NCBI GenBank assembly: GCA_903813345.2
Contig: CAIIXF020000009.1
Coordinates: 38,741,759 to 38,805,758 of the forward strand
DNA length: 64,000 nt
Direction: 5' to 3'
Source: Owenia fusiformis
Taxonomy: Eukaryota; Annelida; Polychaeta; Sabellida; Oweniidae
Shown here in pieces: positions 22,023-35,155 of this stretch; the first letter of the stretch is position 1, and the number at the start of each line of letters is the position of its first letter. The position numbers were made by a program, and so were the translations under genes. The notes beneath the pieces were generated by a model. The model saw nothing but the letters and a program-made list of their open reading frames with translations, made no database searches and was not told the origin of the DNA.

Positions 22023-23606
22023 CCTGTGCAAAGTAGGGTCAAAACATTGCCGCTATTTGCTCTAAGGTTCCAATACACGATTGGAAAGGCGAGAGTGTCA
22101 GGTTTAGGGATCTGGCCATCGTGAGATATCACAGGCCGTCAGCCTTCTCTCAGTTTCCTTCTAGTTCTTGTGCATATCAGAGATGATCTGAGTATCAGAA
22201 TGGGATCTGGCCTGTTTTCGGATGTTTGTTTGTTACAAAGTTGAAAATTCATCACCAAGGGGTAAAATTAAGAAATAAATCATAATTTTTCAAATAAATT
22301 ATTTTATCAATGATTTTAAATTTTCGATTTAATTGTTCATAATAACAAATCTAGTGTCCTAAGAGACATGCTAGTGTATAATTAAGATGTTTGACCTTGA
22401 TGGTTATGTTAGCATTTTGTCTTTATAGTTATCACTGAAACATATGTGAAAATAATGCCAACTTTCTTTTTTACATCATATTTTTCATTCATTTTTTGTA
22501 AAAAAGGAGAATACACTTCATTAGTATAAATAATATATTTCTGTCACTCCCCACGACCAATTGTGTGTCTATGCTTCTCTACTTAGTTCATATGAGGGTG
22601 GGAGGGTGGTTGTATGTGCAAATGTATGTTTTACTGAATGTCTTTCTGACCACACATGATAAACTATTCATTCAAAGCACTCCATATTTCATGTATGCCT
22701 GTGATAGAAGTTTACATGAACGTAAGTTTGAAGATACTTTATGAGAAAATAAGAATGGTAATAGAGGTCAAAGGTCAATTTTTGACTTTAATGAATTCTC
22801 CTATAGCCTTATATGTGACTTTATATTTATCTAAAGGATTGACATTTCATTGTAAAGGGAAATTTGTCAGGAATAAGGATCTTATAAGATAACAGAGCTC
22901 TGGTGATTAAATTAACCCTTTCATCTCCAAGGGTTCATTTTTGAGAAAATTAAAACAATTCTAAAATCTATCCAAACACTAATAATAAGACAAAATATTA
23001 CTTGTAACATATGAAAATATTTATACTTTCTAATAGTTCTTCTGATTATAAGTACTTTGGTTTAGAAACAAAAAACTTTTCAGGGAAAATGTATACCATT
23101 TTCAAAGCGGCAGCCATCTCTTACCACGCCTATTTTCTCAAAAGCATCTTTAAACTTCACTTTCATATGTACTATCCTACCTCCTGCATGGACAATATGA
23201 AATAATCCTTTTTTAAACGAAAAATTAATGAAAAATTTGATGTTAAAAAGAAAGTTCACTTATTTTTTTGGTGATAATTTCAAAGACAAAATGCTAATAT
23301 AACCATCAAGGTAAAACATCTTAATTATACTCTAGCATGTCTCCTAGGACACTAGATTTGTTATTATGAACAATAAAATCGAAAATATAAAATCATTGAT
23401 AAAAGATTTATTTGAAAAATTATTTCTTAATTTTACCTCTTTGTGATGAAAGGGTTGATTTTTCAACTTTGTACCTCCCAAACATCCAAGCTCAGGCTTA
23501 AAGCTGACACTCTCACATTTCCAATGGTATATTGGAACCTTATAGGGCAAATAGCGACTTTTATTTTTCATTAAGGAGAGCACTTTGTGGCTCTACTTTG
23601 CACAGG
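22023..23606. mobile_element. 1.6-kb element with ~400-bp terminal inverted repeats
   Basis: The left arm (22023-22450) and right arm (23255-23606) are imperfect inverted copies starting CCTGTGCAAAGTAG. TA lies on both sides (22021-22022, 23607-23608), pointing to a Tc1/mariner-type insertion. The loop (22450-23255) has no recognised gene. Confidence 0.75.
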
Positions 23607-23929
23607 TAATAGTAAAATAAATTAGGTTATAATCAGGTAAATTGATAGAGCAGTGATGTGATATACTGTACAGTAACACTTGTGTGGATGAACACTTTTG
23701 TTTCCCTAAAAGTGTTCAGTTTTGGACGTGTTCATTGTTCAACTTATAGAGGTTCATTTTATATTGGGTTCATGCATAATTTGATTTAAAAAAGTATTGC
23801 AATTCATAGGTATTTCACTTACAGAGGTGTTCAACTTTATAGGTTTTACTGTACTAAAAGATGCAGTTATTTATGTGCATGTTCTGCCAGGGCATTTGAG
23901 AGTTTATTATTCAATATAGAATATGTATT

Positions 23930-24480
23930 GGCCTTTTTACAGCACACGGTGGGTATAGTCTGTCATGTGACTTAGGTTTTCGTATGTGGGCGTGTTTTGC
24001 ATTTCCTTCTGCGCTTAAGGTATGAATGTACACTTTTAACATATTTCTAGACTTTATATCTCTGTGAAATTTGTACCGTACCATCAATGTGTAAAGAAGA
24101 TTTGATTCACCAAATATTCCATTCACGCGTGTCGCGGTTAAAGAGAAATTCGCACTTTTATTGCTCAGAATATCGCATGTGTGGAATGATTCGAATTTCA
24201 TGACGAGTTTATCCGCGATTTTGTTCATACAGTTACAAATGGTGATATAGTCACCAGATGCAAGTATAGTCTGTCACGTCTATTTATGAAAGACGTGTTG
24301 GTCAATGGTTCGCTCGTCTTTCCATTTCAGGTTTCGGATTCGAATGATGTTTTTAACATAATTTTAAGACTTTGCCTCTCTGCGGAACTTGTCCCTATTA
24401 CCATCAATGTCTAAAGACGATTTAATCCACCAAATATCTCATCCCCGTGTGTCCCGGATAAAGAGAAATACGCATAATAA
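23930..24480. repeat. Diverged direct duplication, ~290-bp unit
   Basis: GTATAGTCTGTCA, then ACCATCAATGTGTAAAGA (second copy ACCATCAATGTCTAAAGA) and GGTTAAAGAGAAATTCGCA (second GGATAAAGAGAAATACGCA) recur about 290 bp apart. Non-coding. Confidence 0.7.
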
Positions 24481-25984
24481 TAACACCTGAAACATGCTCT
24501 GATATTATGAGGCATATTCTGTGATCTGAGCACATCAGGTGGGAAGAGTTATAACTGTAAAAAATGTGATCGTTATCATGCAATCATTAACCGAATGTCA
24601 ATACATTTTACATGATAGGCATTGTATTGAACAGCAGATATTACAACAGGCACAGTTACACAAGTTTTATGACCCCAATTACATGAAATATGAGCTGTGA
24701 TGAAAGATCTCAAAAATCCTCAATTTTGGGCCAAATCAAGCTCATTATATCATGGCATCTCAGGGCTGAGAAAATTTGAGATGTCATGGTTTATCATGAT
24801 GACACTAACGAACCATTCTAACATTGGTGTAAATTGGGTAACAATTATGAATATATAGTTAAATTATTTATGGAAGTCACAAATTCAAATGCTAATATTG
24901 TAAAAGGGGAGAGGGAAGCGCCAAAGACTTGCACACATAATCCAATATTACGTATACGAGGTAGAGCAGCTGGGCGTTCAAAGTTCGTATGTGTCAGGAT
25001 TAAACAATGTACACGGGTATGATCCAAAAGTCTTCAAAACATTTCAATTTGAGAATTTCTGAGATAAAGTATCATCTTCAACCTTTATCTATATGTTTCC
25101 ATATGTTATAGACAAAAATGTCCTTGCCCTGCGATTGAAATAATCGTCGGACTGAGCTTCACTTCGTAAAGTTTCATAAAACATTTTATATTTTGATTTA
25201 TCATATCCTTCAAGTTACCGCTTCTAACAGGAGCAAAAAAGCAAATGTCCCGCTGAAAATACGACGATGGTCCCGCTTCTAACATTAGGAGGTCCCGCTG
25301 AAAACAGGAGCAAGTGGCCATGGTACTCCAACAGGGAAGGATTCACGACTATACCCTGCCAATCTCCCACTATGATCACGCCCGATGTTTGTGAATTTTG
25401 GAATGAGTGGCGTACTAGCGGATCGGCCGTAAGTTATTTTAAAATGTACAGAGTCGCTCCTTTCTATTGTTTGACAAATCATTGGTTTCATGCTTGGATG
25501 AAAGTATGTAAGATTGGCAATAATTGAGTAGATGACCTCCATTGCCTTTGATTTTACCCCAAAATTCCTGGAACTGTTTGAAAGTCTGTTTGACAATAAC
25601 CTTCGAAATAGGTGTCCCGTGAATGATCGTATTACTTTTCTGTGAAAGGGAAACTCATTATATTGCTGCAAGATTTATAGATGGGAACGTATGATCTTGG
25701 GAAATCAAAGAAGGGAAAAGGTAAGTAGACGACCTTGATATATGTCACGATATCGGGTAAACATCTATCGAGCGAAGTAACACAAAATAAAATAAATGTT
25801 ATACCCTATTATCGAGATGTAAATCTCGTATCACATGCTATATGAATATACTCTCTAATTAATAATGGTTACATTTAGGCGATCAGCCTGGGGGACTGGT
25901 CGGTATCAAATTAGGGGAATAATCGCCATAGTGATTTTTGGGAAGGTTAAGACTTCTAGAGTAAGAAAATATGTGATAGCATTG
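24481..25984. other. Spacer with unassigned small frames
   Basis: Frames at 25267-25527 (+) and 25285-25671 (-) overlap on opposite strands and match no family I recognise. CCCGCTTCTAACA, AGGAGCAA and CCCGCTGAAAA recur as short direct repeats at 25215-25315. No splice-supported gene model could be built. Confidence 0.4.
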
Positions 25985-27140
25985 CAACAATTTTCAAAAT
26001 GGCAGCCGGTGCACATGTCACAACATAAGAGTGGGTATATCTAAGCACACTGAGATGCAAAAACTGTGAGTCTAGGACCTATGTTACGGTTTTAGGGGTC
26101 AAGGATTTCATGTATGTCTAAATCTAAGTCATCAAACAATTGTTTCTAATAGAAATCCAAAATGGCCGCCAAAATTGGTGCAAAAACGAATATGTAACAA
26201 CTGTTAATGCTCAAGAAACACTTAAGAACAGTGATTTTGGAGCCCATGTCTACGTTTTAGGGGTCAAGGATTTGATTTATGTCTAAATCTGAGTCATCAA
26301 ATAATTACTTTTCATAGAAATCCAAGATGGCCACCAAAAGGGATGCCAAATCGAATATGTAACTATTGATTTAAGCACAAAGAACACTGGTTAAGAACAG
26401 TGATTTTGGAGACCATATCTAGGTTTAAAGGGTCAAGGATTTGACTTATGTCTAAATCTAACTCACCAAACAATTACTTTAAATAAAAATTCCAAGATGG
26501 CCACCAAAATGGATGCCAAAATGAATATTCAACTATTAATTTAAGCTCAAAGAACAGTTAAGAACAGTGATTTTGGAGCACACGTCTGCGTTTTAGGGGT
26601 CAACGTTTTTATTTATGTCTAAATCTAAGTCATCAAACAATTAGTTTATATAGAAAACCAAGATGGCCACCAAAATGGGTGCCAAAATGAATATTTAACT
26701 GATTGATTTAAGCTCAAAGAACAGTTGAGAACAGTGATTTTGGAGACAATGTCTCGGTCTTAGGGGTCAAGGGTTTTATTTATGTCTAAATCTGAGTCAT
26801 CAAATAATTGCTTTTCATAGAAATCCAAGATGGTCACTAAAATGGGTGCCTGCAATAACAAGTAAATGTTGATTTAAGCTCAAAGAAGTAAGCTTTTTGG
26901 TGTCAATAATTTCAATTATGTCTAAAACTATAAATAATTTCTTTATTTGGATTCAAGATGGCTTCCAACATTGCTGCCGAAGTGAAAATAAGATTTATTA
27001 TCTAAACATATAGAGGAGTTAGAACATTAATTTTTGATATTTTAAGTTTGTGTGGTCAATGATTTTAATTTTGTCTTTAGTAAAATTAACAAACATTTTA
27101 TTTATATGGATATCCAAGATGGTCTCCAAAATGGCTGCCA
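25985..27140. repeat. ~168-bp tandem array with AAGATGGCC motifs
   Basis: Eight diverged copies. The phrase CCAAGATGGCCACCAAAATG recurs at about 26154, 26322, 26491, 26658 and 26826 (spacing 167-169 bp), with weaker copies near 25990, 26955 and 27113. Each unit also has GAACAGTGATTTTGGAG and TTTAGGGGTCAAGGATTT. The later copies are shorter and more decayed. Confidence 0.85.
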
Positions 27141-28119
27141 AAATGAATTCGTATAACTATCCAGTTAACCACATAGATCACCAAGAACAATAATTTTGGA
27201 AGCAATGTTTACTTTAAGGAGGTCAAGAATTTCACTTATATGACAATTTACGATAATTGATATTTTAAAAATCTGTTCTTGTACTAGAGACGTTGATTTC
27301 ACGGACAAGCAATGTGTTATTTTTTGTTGACCAGACTTTAAGCAATCATTACCACAAGGTACCTGTTTGGAATATTGCTTATCTTTTTTAAAAAAGTTCA
27401 CTTTAATGATGGATTTTTAGACAATTGAGAAACATTTTATTTTTTCGGCAAATATAAACTCGGATTTCTTAACCTAAAATGTATCGATTGCGATATTATA
27501 TTTTGAATGCCAATATGGGGTTGCAAATTGGTCGCAACTCTCCCAAATGTCCTTCACACCTATTCCGGGTGGTTATAATGGGTGCAAATATCCTTTGCAC
27601 CAATATGGGGTTGCAACGTTGGGTGCAACTCTCCCAGAAATAACAATGTTGGGTAAAAATAATGAATAAAAATACACACAAAATCTCGGCAAATAAAGTA
27701 ATATATACAATCCGATAGAAATCTTTTAAAACAATGTTCAATATGTCCAGGCTACAAAAATGGACAAACTGTGATGATATTTGAGTAAAGTCCTTCTTCA
27801 ATTACACAACAAAATATTATTACTTACGACCCCGAAGGTGTGATGAAGCTGTTAATTCTTTGTCGCGCACAACAACTTGACCAAAATCATGCTGAAAACA
27901 ATGGATAGCATGAGTTTTCCCTATGGGAAAATAACATGGGAAAATATGGTTTTTAACTTGATCGCGTTTTAATACCCATTCCCTTTTCAAAAGTTATTAA
28001 TATAGTGTAGAAGAAACTTCTGATATATTTAAATTGAGAAAAACAAAATCCTCTTTTTAGAAAATAAGCCTTACATTTTTAAAAACGTGACAAGGTGGGG
28101 TCTTAATCCATGATATTTC
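27141..28119. other. Spacer with one short duplication
   Basis: CCAATATGGGGTTGCAA, followed by GCAACTCTCCC, occurs twice (27509-27544 and 27600-27635). Otherwise no recognisable feature; the frames at 27165-27401 and 27496-27801 (minus) are unassigned. Confidence 0.5.
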
Positions 28120-28440
28120 AGAGAGTTGGGTTGATATTTTAGTATCATGGGGACTTCACTTTAAAGAGAAAATATTGTATTCCACTGTATTTATACCCAG
28201 AAAGTACTCATGGTGAAAGATATGACTGTCTAAAATCACTTGTCTGTGAGACTGCACATGGACCTTTCAACTTTTTTGGTCACATTTTCAGAGGGCTGTA
28301 AAATCTATTTCATAATTGTCAGGGTCATTCTGACCATGTCCATTGTGATCAAAACAAAACTAGTTATATACAGTAGTTAAATAAATTAAAAAAATCCAGG
28401 GTGTTTTTGTGACTTCCTGTTAACTAATAGTCGTAGAAAT
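28120..28440. repeat. Two dispersed-repeat fragments side by side
   Basis: 28120-28250 matches 61880-62040 (AGTATCATGGGGACTTCACT, TACTCATGGTGAAAGATATG). 28260-28440 resembles one arm of the 19198-19944 foldback (GTCACATTTTCAGAGGGCTG and GACTTCCTGTTAAC). Both are degraded. Confidence 0.7.
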
Positions 28441-28910
28441 ATTATCATTATATAGTGACTTCTCCGATTTTATTACAAGTAAGTATCAAGTAGGTTTTTC
28501 GTATGGATTGACTTGAATTAAACTTAAAATGACAATAATAATAGAAGGTAGGGGGTGGTCATCCCATTTCTTAATTTGTGATGTCGAATTCCATACGTTG
28601 TAACCCGTTATATTCCACATTCCTATAATGCAAAATCCGTAAAAAATCTCTCACCCCATGACAATTCTTTTTCAGAACATAAAAAATTGAGGCTCACGCC
28701 AGTATCTTTGGATCGAAGTGTACGTACTACAGTATGGCGTCTCTACTTAGCTGTTGCAGAATATCAAATCGTCAAAACATGTCATGTCCAGTCACTGGAT
28801 TGATACCAAGAGAGAAAAATTCCATCAGAGCATCATGGGCTCTCGTTATGAAAGACTCGCAACTTAATGGGCGTCTTTTATTGAAAAAGTGAGTCAGGCC
28901 ATGCGCTTTA

Positions 28911-29400
28911 CACCCCAGTCACATTTGTCGCACGGAGGCCGTGCGTCGACCGCAGATCAATTAAATCAGTGTATTTCTGCGGCGAGCGTAGGAAAACTAC
29001 GCTCGCCTTGCGGCCTCCGTGCGGCGTATCCAGTTTTTTAGAGGCCGCAGGGTCGCCGTAGAAATTATAACTCGGAGTTATAATATTTGTTCATTTCTGA
29101 GGTCCCCGTAGAAATCAACTGGCTCAACAAGATTGAATCATTATTTGTCAATGTTTCACGATCACTTTTCATTTGATATTACATCCTAGCACTTTGAATA
29201 ACATTTATAAATTGTCCTGATGTAAATAAACTGAAAAAATTATTATTTATCAATATAAATTTAAAATTCACCGTGCGGCTGCCGTGGGAAATGTGACTGC
29301 AAAAGTATGAGAGCGCAGAAATTCTGCGGCGAGCGTAGAAAAGCTACTGGCCGCAGAAATGATAGACCGCAAGGTCGCCGTAGGAAATGTGACTGGGGTG
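28911..29400. mobile_element. 490-bp MITE, CACCCCAGTCACATTT ends, TTA target duplication
   Basis: Ends CACCCCAGTCACATTTG / AAATGTGACTGGGGTG, flanked by TTA at 28908-28910 and 29401-29403, as in PIF/Harbinger insertions. The interior has nested inverted segments (GCGAGCGTAGGAAAACTACG). A truncated second copy lies at 62459-62765. Confidence 0.85.
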
Positions 29401-32400
29401 TTAACGTTACAAATGAGTCGGGTAATGCGTTTTGGCAATGGCAATGGATATCGACTTAGAAGATAAAGAAAATTGTTATATGGCTAAATAACTCAATCAC
29501 ACATATTATTAGACCTTTAAATACTCCTCAAAAAAGTTAAGGACCAGTGGTTTTCCTCATAGGTTTACATGTTAACCCCCATATTTGTTTGAACGACTAT
29601 TTTCTAAGTGTGGAACAAAAGAAATCCCAATAAAGAAAATTAAATCTGTATCTTGATTCTATTCCCTATAAAGTCCGCAACGTTTCAATGTTGTATCTCC
29701 ATTACATTGGGTCAAAATTTGATGTCAAAATTGATAAATTTCATGAAATTTAACAAAAATGGCAGATCCCATGTTAAACAAATGGGGAATGGTTGGGTTG
29801 CCATAAGTCATATGAGGAACGATCCATCCATCCGATTGCTCTCAAAATTGAAATTGTAAGAGATAATTAAAGGGTGACGGAAGTTAGTGCAACAGATGTT
29901 TGACAGTTGATAATTTTTTTGTGAGTAGCTTCTGGCTGTAAAAAATATGCATATGAAAGTCCAATATGTCATCTTTAAGAAAAGTTGAAAGAATGGTTCC
30001 AAGATCAATTGGATTATCTCATAATCTGTGTTTAATCCACACATTAACAAGCATTTTTTCAAAATTCATTCATCATTTTCAACATCATCCATCATTTTTT
30101 TTACAATTTTTCATGCAAAGTTACATTGTACCATAACATATGTTTCATCACTTAAAATATTTTAATCATTCCTTCCAGATTAAGATTATGATAATCTAAT
30201 ATAATGGAGACCAATGGGACTATGCTTCTAGTACAGCACACCCAGATAAGATGTCATTAGTGTAGATAACATTTATTTCAAGTTGCCTATATTTTCATGA
30301 ATGGACGGTTGTGGCTAATACCCTGTTCAATCAATGGAGCATATCCCCTGCATTTCCCAATCAATTATAAATATGTCAAGTTGACTGTTTTATGCAGTTT
30401 AAGTGCAGTTAAACCTTTGTATGTGTGAAATCTTTGCCAATCGTGAGCACCTAAGATATTTTGAATACCCCTCTATATGATATTTTTATGCTGTCCTTAT
30501 AGCATATTTACTTTGAACAGGTTTTCTGTATCTGGTTGATCACTGATGATACATGAGGTATTACATACATGAGTAGTATTGAACATGATATATACTATAT
30601 ATACCTTGTCTCCTCTGTAAAATAAATGTTGGGAATAAATGCAGAAATGCAAGAAGAAAGATAAGAAAATAACTGAATTTTCTAATTTTTAAGCATTTTA
30701 TAAAAAAACAATATTCTTTTCAGTCTTTTCATGGTTCACATCATATCTGGAATGAGTTGAAAATTCAATATGTGACTCCAATCAGGATTGCATAAATATT
30801 CCAAACATACACACTTACCTTAAATGTTAAACATTGCACAATTAATTCCATTGAGTGTGTGGTGTATACTTCCTTCGTATAAATCAAAATAATTTCTAAG
30901 GTTTACAATATGAAATAATGAAATATCTGGTTTTCTTCCATATTAATGTAAAAATATACACGAACTTAAAATGATTCTATCGGACCAGTTGTTGAGTCAA
31001 CACTTACATTTATGAGGGTGGTTAAGATCGCACTATTTTGATTAACTTGTACTTGAAACGTTTAAACTTATGGTCCCCTATTAGCTATTTTTCTCTTCAC
31101 TTTATTTGCCTAATTGAGAATGAAGGTGTGAGGGAAGATATCTTTAATAATAAGGTCCAAAGTAAAACCAGTTGAGATGTGAACACCAATTCTGGGGTCC
31201 TAATGTTACTCAAGTTCACCCGAATGTGTGTAACCTCTCTAATGTCTTAAGTTCAATACTAACAGAACATGAACTCTACTAATAACAAATAGTACCGTGG
31301 GTACTGAGCTCACATGGTGTTGGTCAAAAAGTGAATGATGGCTAAAATGGCTGACAAAAAATAAAACAGGAATCCTATCGACCAAGGTCTTAAAACATGC
31401 TACTATTGTGGATTAACTGATTGAAGTGTATTTTGTGAGACAAAAATGTCAGCCATTTTAGAAATAGGCGAGGTCTGAACCAAGAGTCATAGGGGAGCTT
31501 TCTGTATGGATGTTCAAGAAAAATAACTTAAAACCGGAATCCTATCGACAGAGGTTTTAGAACGTGCCACTATTGTGGACTAACTGAGAGCCAGATGGGC
31601 AAATCAAGGTTAACTAAAATAGCTGAAAATAAAAAAAAGATATAATTTTTTGTTGACTTTTTTGTAACAAAATTAGTACATGCTACTCTTTACATTGACA
31701 TGTGTTTTTACAACGGAAGACACCTGAATTTATTTATAAAGCTACCAAATGGTCCAAAAGTGAATTTTGCGAGACAAAAATGCCAGCCATTTTGAAAATA
31801 GGCGAGCATCTGAACCAGGAGTCTTAGGGGAGTTTTCTGTATTGATGTTGAACAGAAATAACTTAAAACAGGAATCTTATCAACAAAGGTTTTAAAACGT
31901 GCCACTATTGTTGACAGACAGACGGACAAGTGAGTAATTGCAATAGCTCACCATGTGAGCTTACAAGTGAGTGATTGCAAGACCTCGCGTGAGCTAAAAA
32001 GGCCAACAAAACTGCAAATCCTAGCGTAGGACTGAATTGGACTTTGACATGCAACATTTACTAGTCCGAGTGGGGGGGGGGTGGAGGTGTTGAGAGACAG
32101 CCTTATCCCCCAGCCACATTTTCCATCAACATTCTGCAGTTTTTCACCATTTTAGTACTTTTAAAGTGATGTTGGGATGATGGTTTATAATTTAACTGTT
32201 GGTACAATAGATTCCTTACATATTAAATGCAAGCATATATAAAGTGATCTAGAATTTCAACACTGGACCTTAAAAGTCCTATATCACACTGTTATAGCAT
32301 GACGGTTACGTCAAGGTGATTTGCAATATTTTTTATAACAAAAAATGGCGGATGAGAAAGACAGCACGTCTTCTTTCTCGCCTGTAGGTAAGATTCACAG

Positions 32401-34959
32401 ATCCTTTTAAACTAGTTCCATTCGGTGACGTATATATGGATGGTTATAAAGAAAGGGTCAAATCTGCCAGGTGGTCTACAAGAAAAAGAACATAAACTGA
32501 GATATCATTTTTAGTCCATTAATTCTCGTGTTTTCTCAGTATATGTGCCTCAGAGCCACTCAAAATATTAACTGTAAGTAAACCTGTACACCTGTCAAGT
32601 CAAGGTGGCTAGATCTGATAGCCTCTTTCCATATTATTATTATACAACGTCCCGTCGTCTTCCACTTCGCCCCGTCGAGTTTATGACTACATTAAGATGA
32701 CATGGAAGGTGACAGAACGTATTGGCCAATTTTGAACAGATGTGCTGGTGATTAAATCAAACCTGCTGCGTTTAATGCCCAAACATAAAGACGTAGCGAT
32801 GGAGAGTTGAAATGAGGGGCCATTCTGAAATTATGGGCGAAAATGAGTTGAAGACTGGTGAGATAACTAGACTTACCATTGAAAGCTATGAAAATTTGCT
32901 TAATCTCACAGGTGGGGACCAAAACGCCGCTAGAATGAGGAACTTTATACACTAAGAGACAGACAGAGAGGCATTTTTTGCTTTTAATGGCATCAGTTTG
33001 AATAAAAACGGTGCAGTATGGGACTCACAATCCTTGATTTTCAAACACCTGGTAGGTTTAAAATTCAAAATAACGGTTTTGCCGTCCCGTATAGTTGGTA
33101 CCCCGTCAGAGTAGTAGAAAGTAATGCACAAAGCCACAAACCTTAATTTTCTGTTCTACCATGGCCATTTACTGGATAAATCAGTGAACGTAGCAGTCCA
33201 ACCTCGTTTTCAGAGGTGGCATAACCGCATTGGCGTCGGGGCGACGGCCCCCTTGCCCCTTTTGTAGATTTTTTTAGATTTGAAACTGAGCCTAGAATTG
33301 AAAGCTCTAGAGCTGTTTAAAGTCAAAGTGTAATAATGACAGAAATGACACTATGTTAGTATATAGTCTACATCGGGCATAGAAGATCTCATTTCTCTTA
33401 TTAGACTCCAGATGAAAATCTGGAGTCTATTGCTTTTGCCAGTTTTCTTTATTATTATTATTAGACTCCAGATGAAATCTGGAGTCTATTGTTTTCGTCA
33501 GTTTTCTTCTTCTTATTCTTATTCTTTTTCTAAACCAGTTTTCTCAATAACCATAAGGTCTTCAGTAAAGTCAATCATTTGGTCAATTTAGGTTTAGTAT
33601 CTAGTTCCTCGGAAATTGGGTCAAATTTTTATCTAGGTCAAAGGTCAAGAACTAGGTCAAATCCAGTACTTTGTCACTTTTTTCGATTTTCTCGGTCGTC
33701 CTTCAATATTTTCGATCCGGGTTTGTTTCATTGTGTTCCTTATAAAAAAGTAGAAAACCTAGGGTCGATTTAGTTTTTTGATATCTCAAACCGATTTCGA
33801 GATATTAGTGTCCAAAAACGAGGTCCAAAAAAAATTTCTCCGAATTAAATGTCCAGGATATTAGTCTTATAGAAAATTTTCTCAGGATTCCGAATCTGAA
33901 AATCAAATTCGAATCAGACTTCCAGTTCGGAAGTTATGGCGTTTTGAAAGCTCAAAAATCGCTAAATTTGGTGCCCATGTTAAGTCAATGGGAAAAAAGA
34001 TTTTTTTGAAGTGAAAAATACGAAATATAGACTGAGTTCAGCTAAATATAATGAAAGCTTTTAAAAGAAGGGGACCTCAAAAGCCATCTAGCTTTAAAAT
34101 TTGGACATCAAAATGCCTAGGTCAAAATCTAGGTCAAATTCAAAGTTTTTTCTTATTTTTGCGATTCTGACACTACAGATTAATTATATTCTTCGAAATT
34201 TTGTATACATGTAGCCAAAAGTGTGCTTATAGTGTTAGCCTTTTGCCGTCAGAAAGTATTTTGCCCCACTTTTGAGATATGGTGTCTGAAAAGTAGGTCA
34301 AAATAAAAAATTCTCCAAATTTGACGCTTGAGTTATGAATTAAGTATAGAATTTTCTCAGGAATCCGAATCTGCAAACCAAATTTCAATCCTATTTCTGG
34401 TTCGGAAGTTATGACATCTTGAAAGCTCAAAAATCGCTAAATTTGGTGCCCCATGTAATGTCAATGGGAAAAAATATTTTTTTGAAGTGTAAAATACAAG
34501 ATATAGACTAATTACAGCTTAAAATAATGAAAGCCTATGAAAGAAGGGAACCTCGAAGGCTACCTAATTTCAAAATTTGGACACAAAAATCCCTAGGTCA
34601 AAATCTAGGTCAAATTCATAGTTTATCCTTATTTTTGCGATTCTGACACTACACTTTAATTATATTCCTCGAAATTGTGTATACATGTAGCCAAGAGTGT
34701 GCTAATAGCGTAAGCCTTTTGCCGTCAGAAAGTATTTTGACCCACTTTTGAGATATGGTGTCCGAAAAGTAGGTCAAAATAAAAAGTTCGCCAAATTTAA
34801 CGTATGAGTTATGAATGAGGGGTAGAATTTTGTCAGGAATCCGAATCTGCAAATCAAATTTCGATCCGACTTCCGGTTCGGAAATTTCAAGAAAAATCGA
34901 TCTGATGGTATCCTGATATTAAGTCAAGAGTAGAGAAGAAAATATTGAAAAATTCATCC

Positions 34960-35155
34960 ATCCTTCCTTTCTGATCCTATCCTATCCTTCCTATCTACCC
35001 TTGCTTCATATCCTCTCCTTCCTATCCTTCCTATTCTATCCCTTCTTCCTATTCTATTCTATCCTTCTTTCCTATTCTATCCTTTTGTTCCTTCCTATTC
35101 TATCGTATCCTTCCTTCCTTTTTCATCCACCCATCCATCCATCCATCTTTTTCTG
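34960..35155. repeat. CCTATCCTTC pyrimidine-rich microsatellite
   Basis: Irregular repeats of TATCCTTCCTATTC and CCATCCATCCATC within the first Helentron-like unit. Confidence 0.85.

Noticed and set aside
25267-25671. Overlapping frames of 86 (+) and 128 (-) codons
   Set aside because: No recognisable motif, no supporting splice sites, mutually overlapping on opposite strands.
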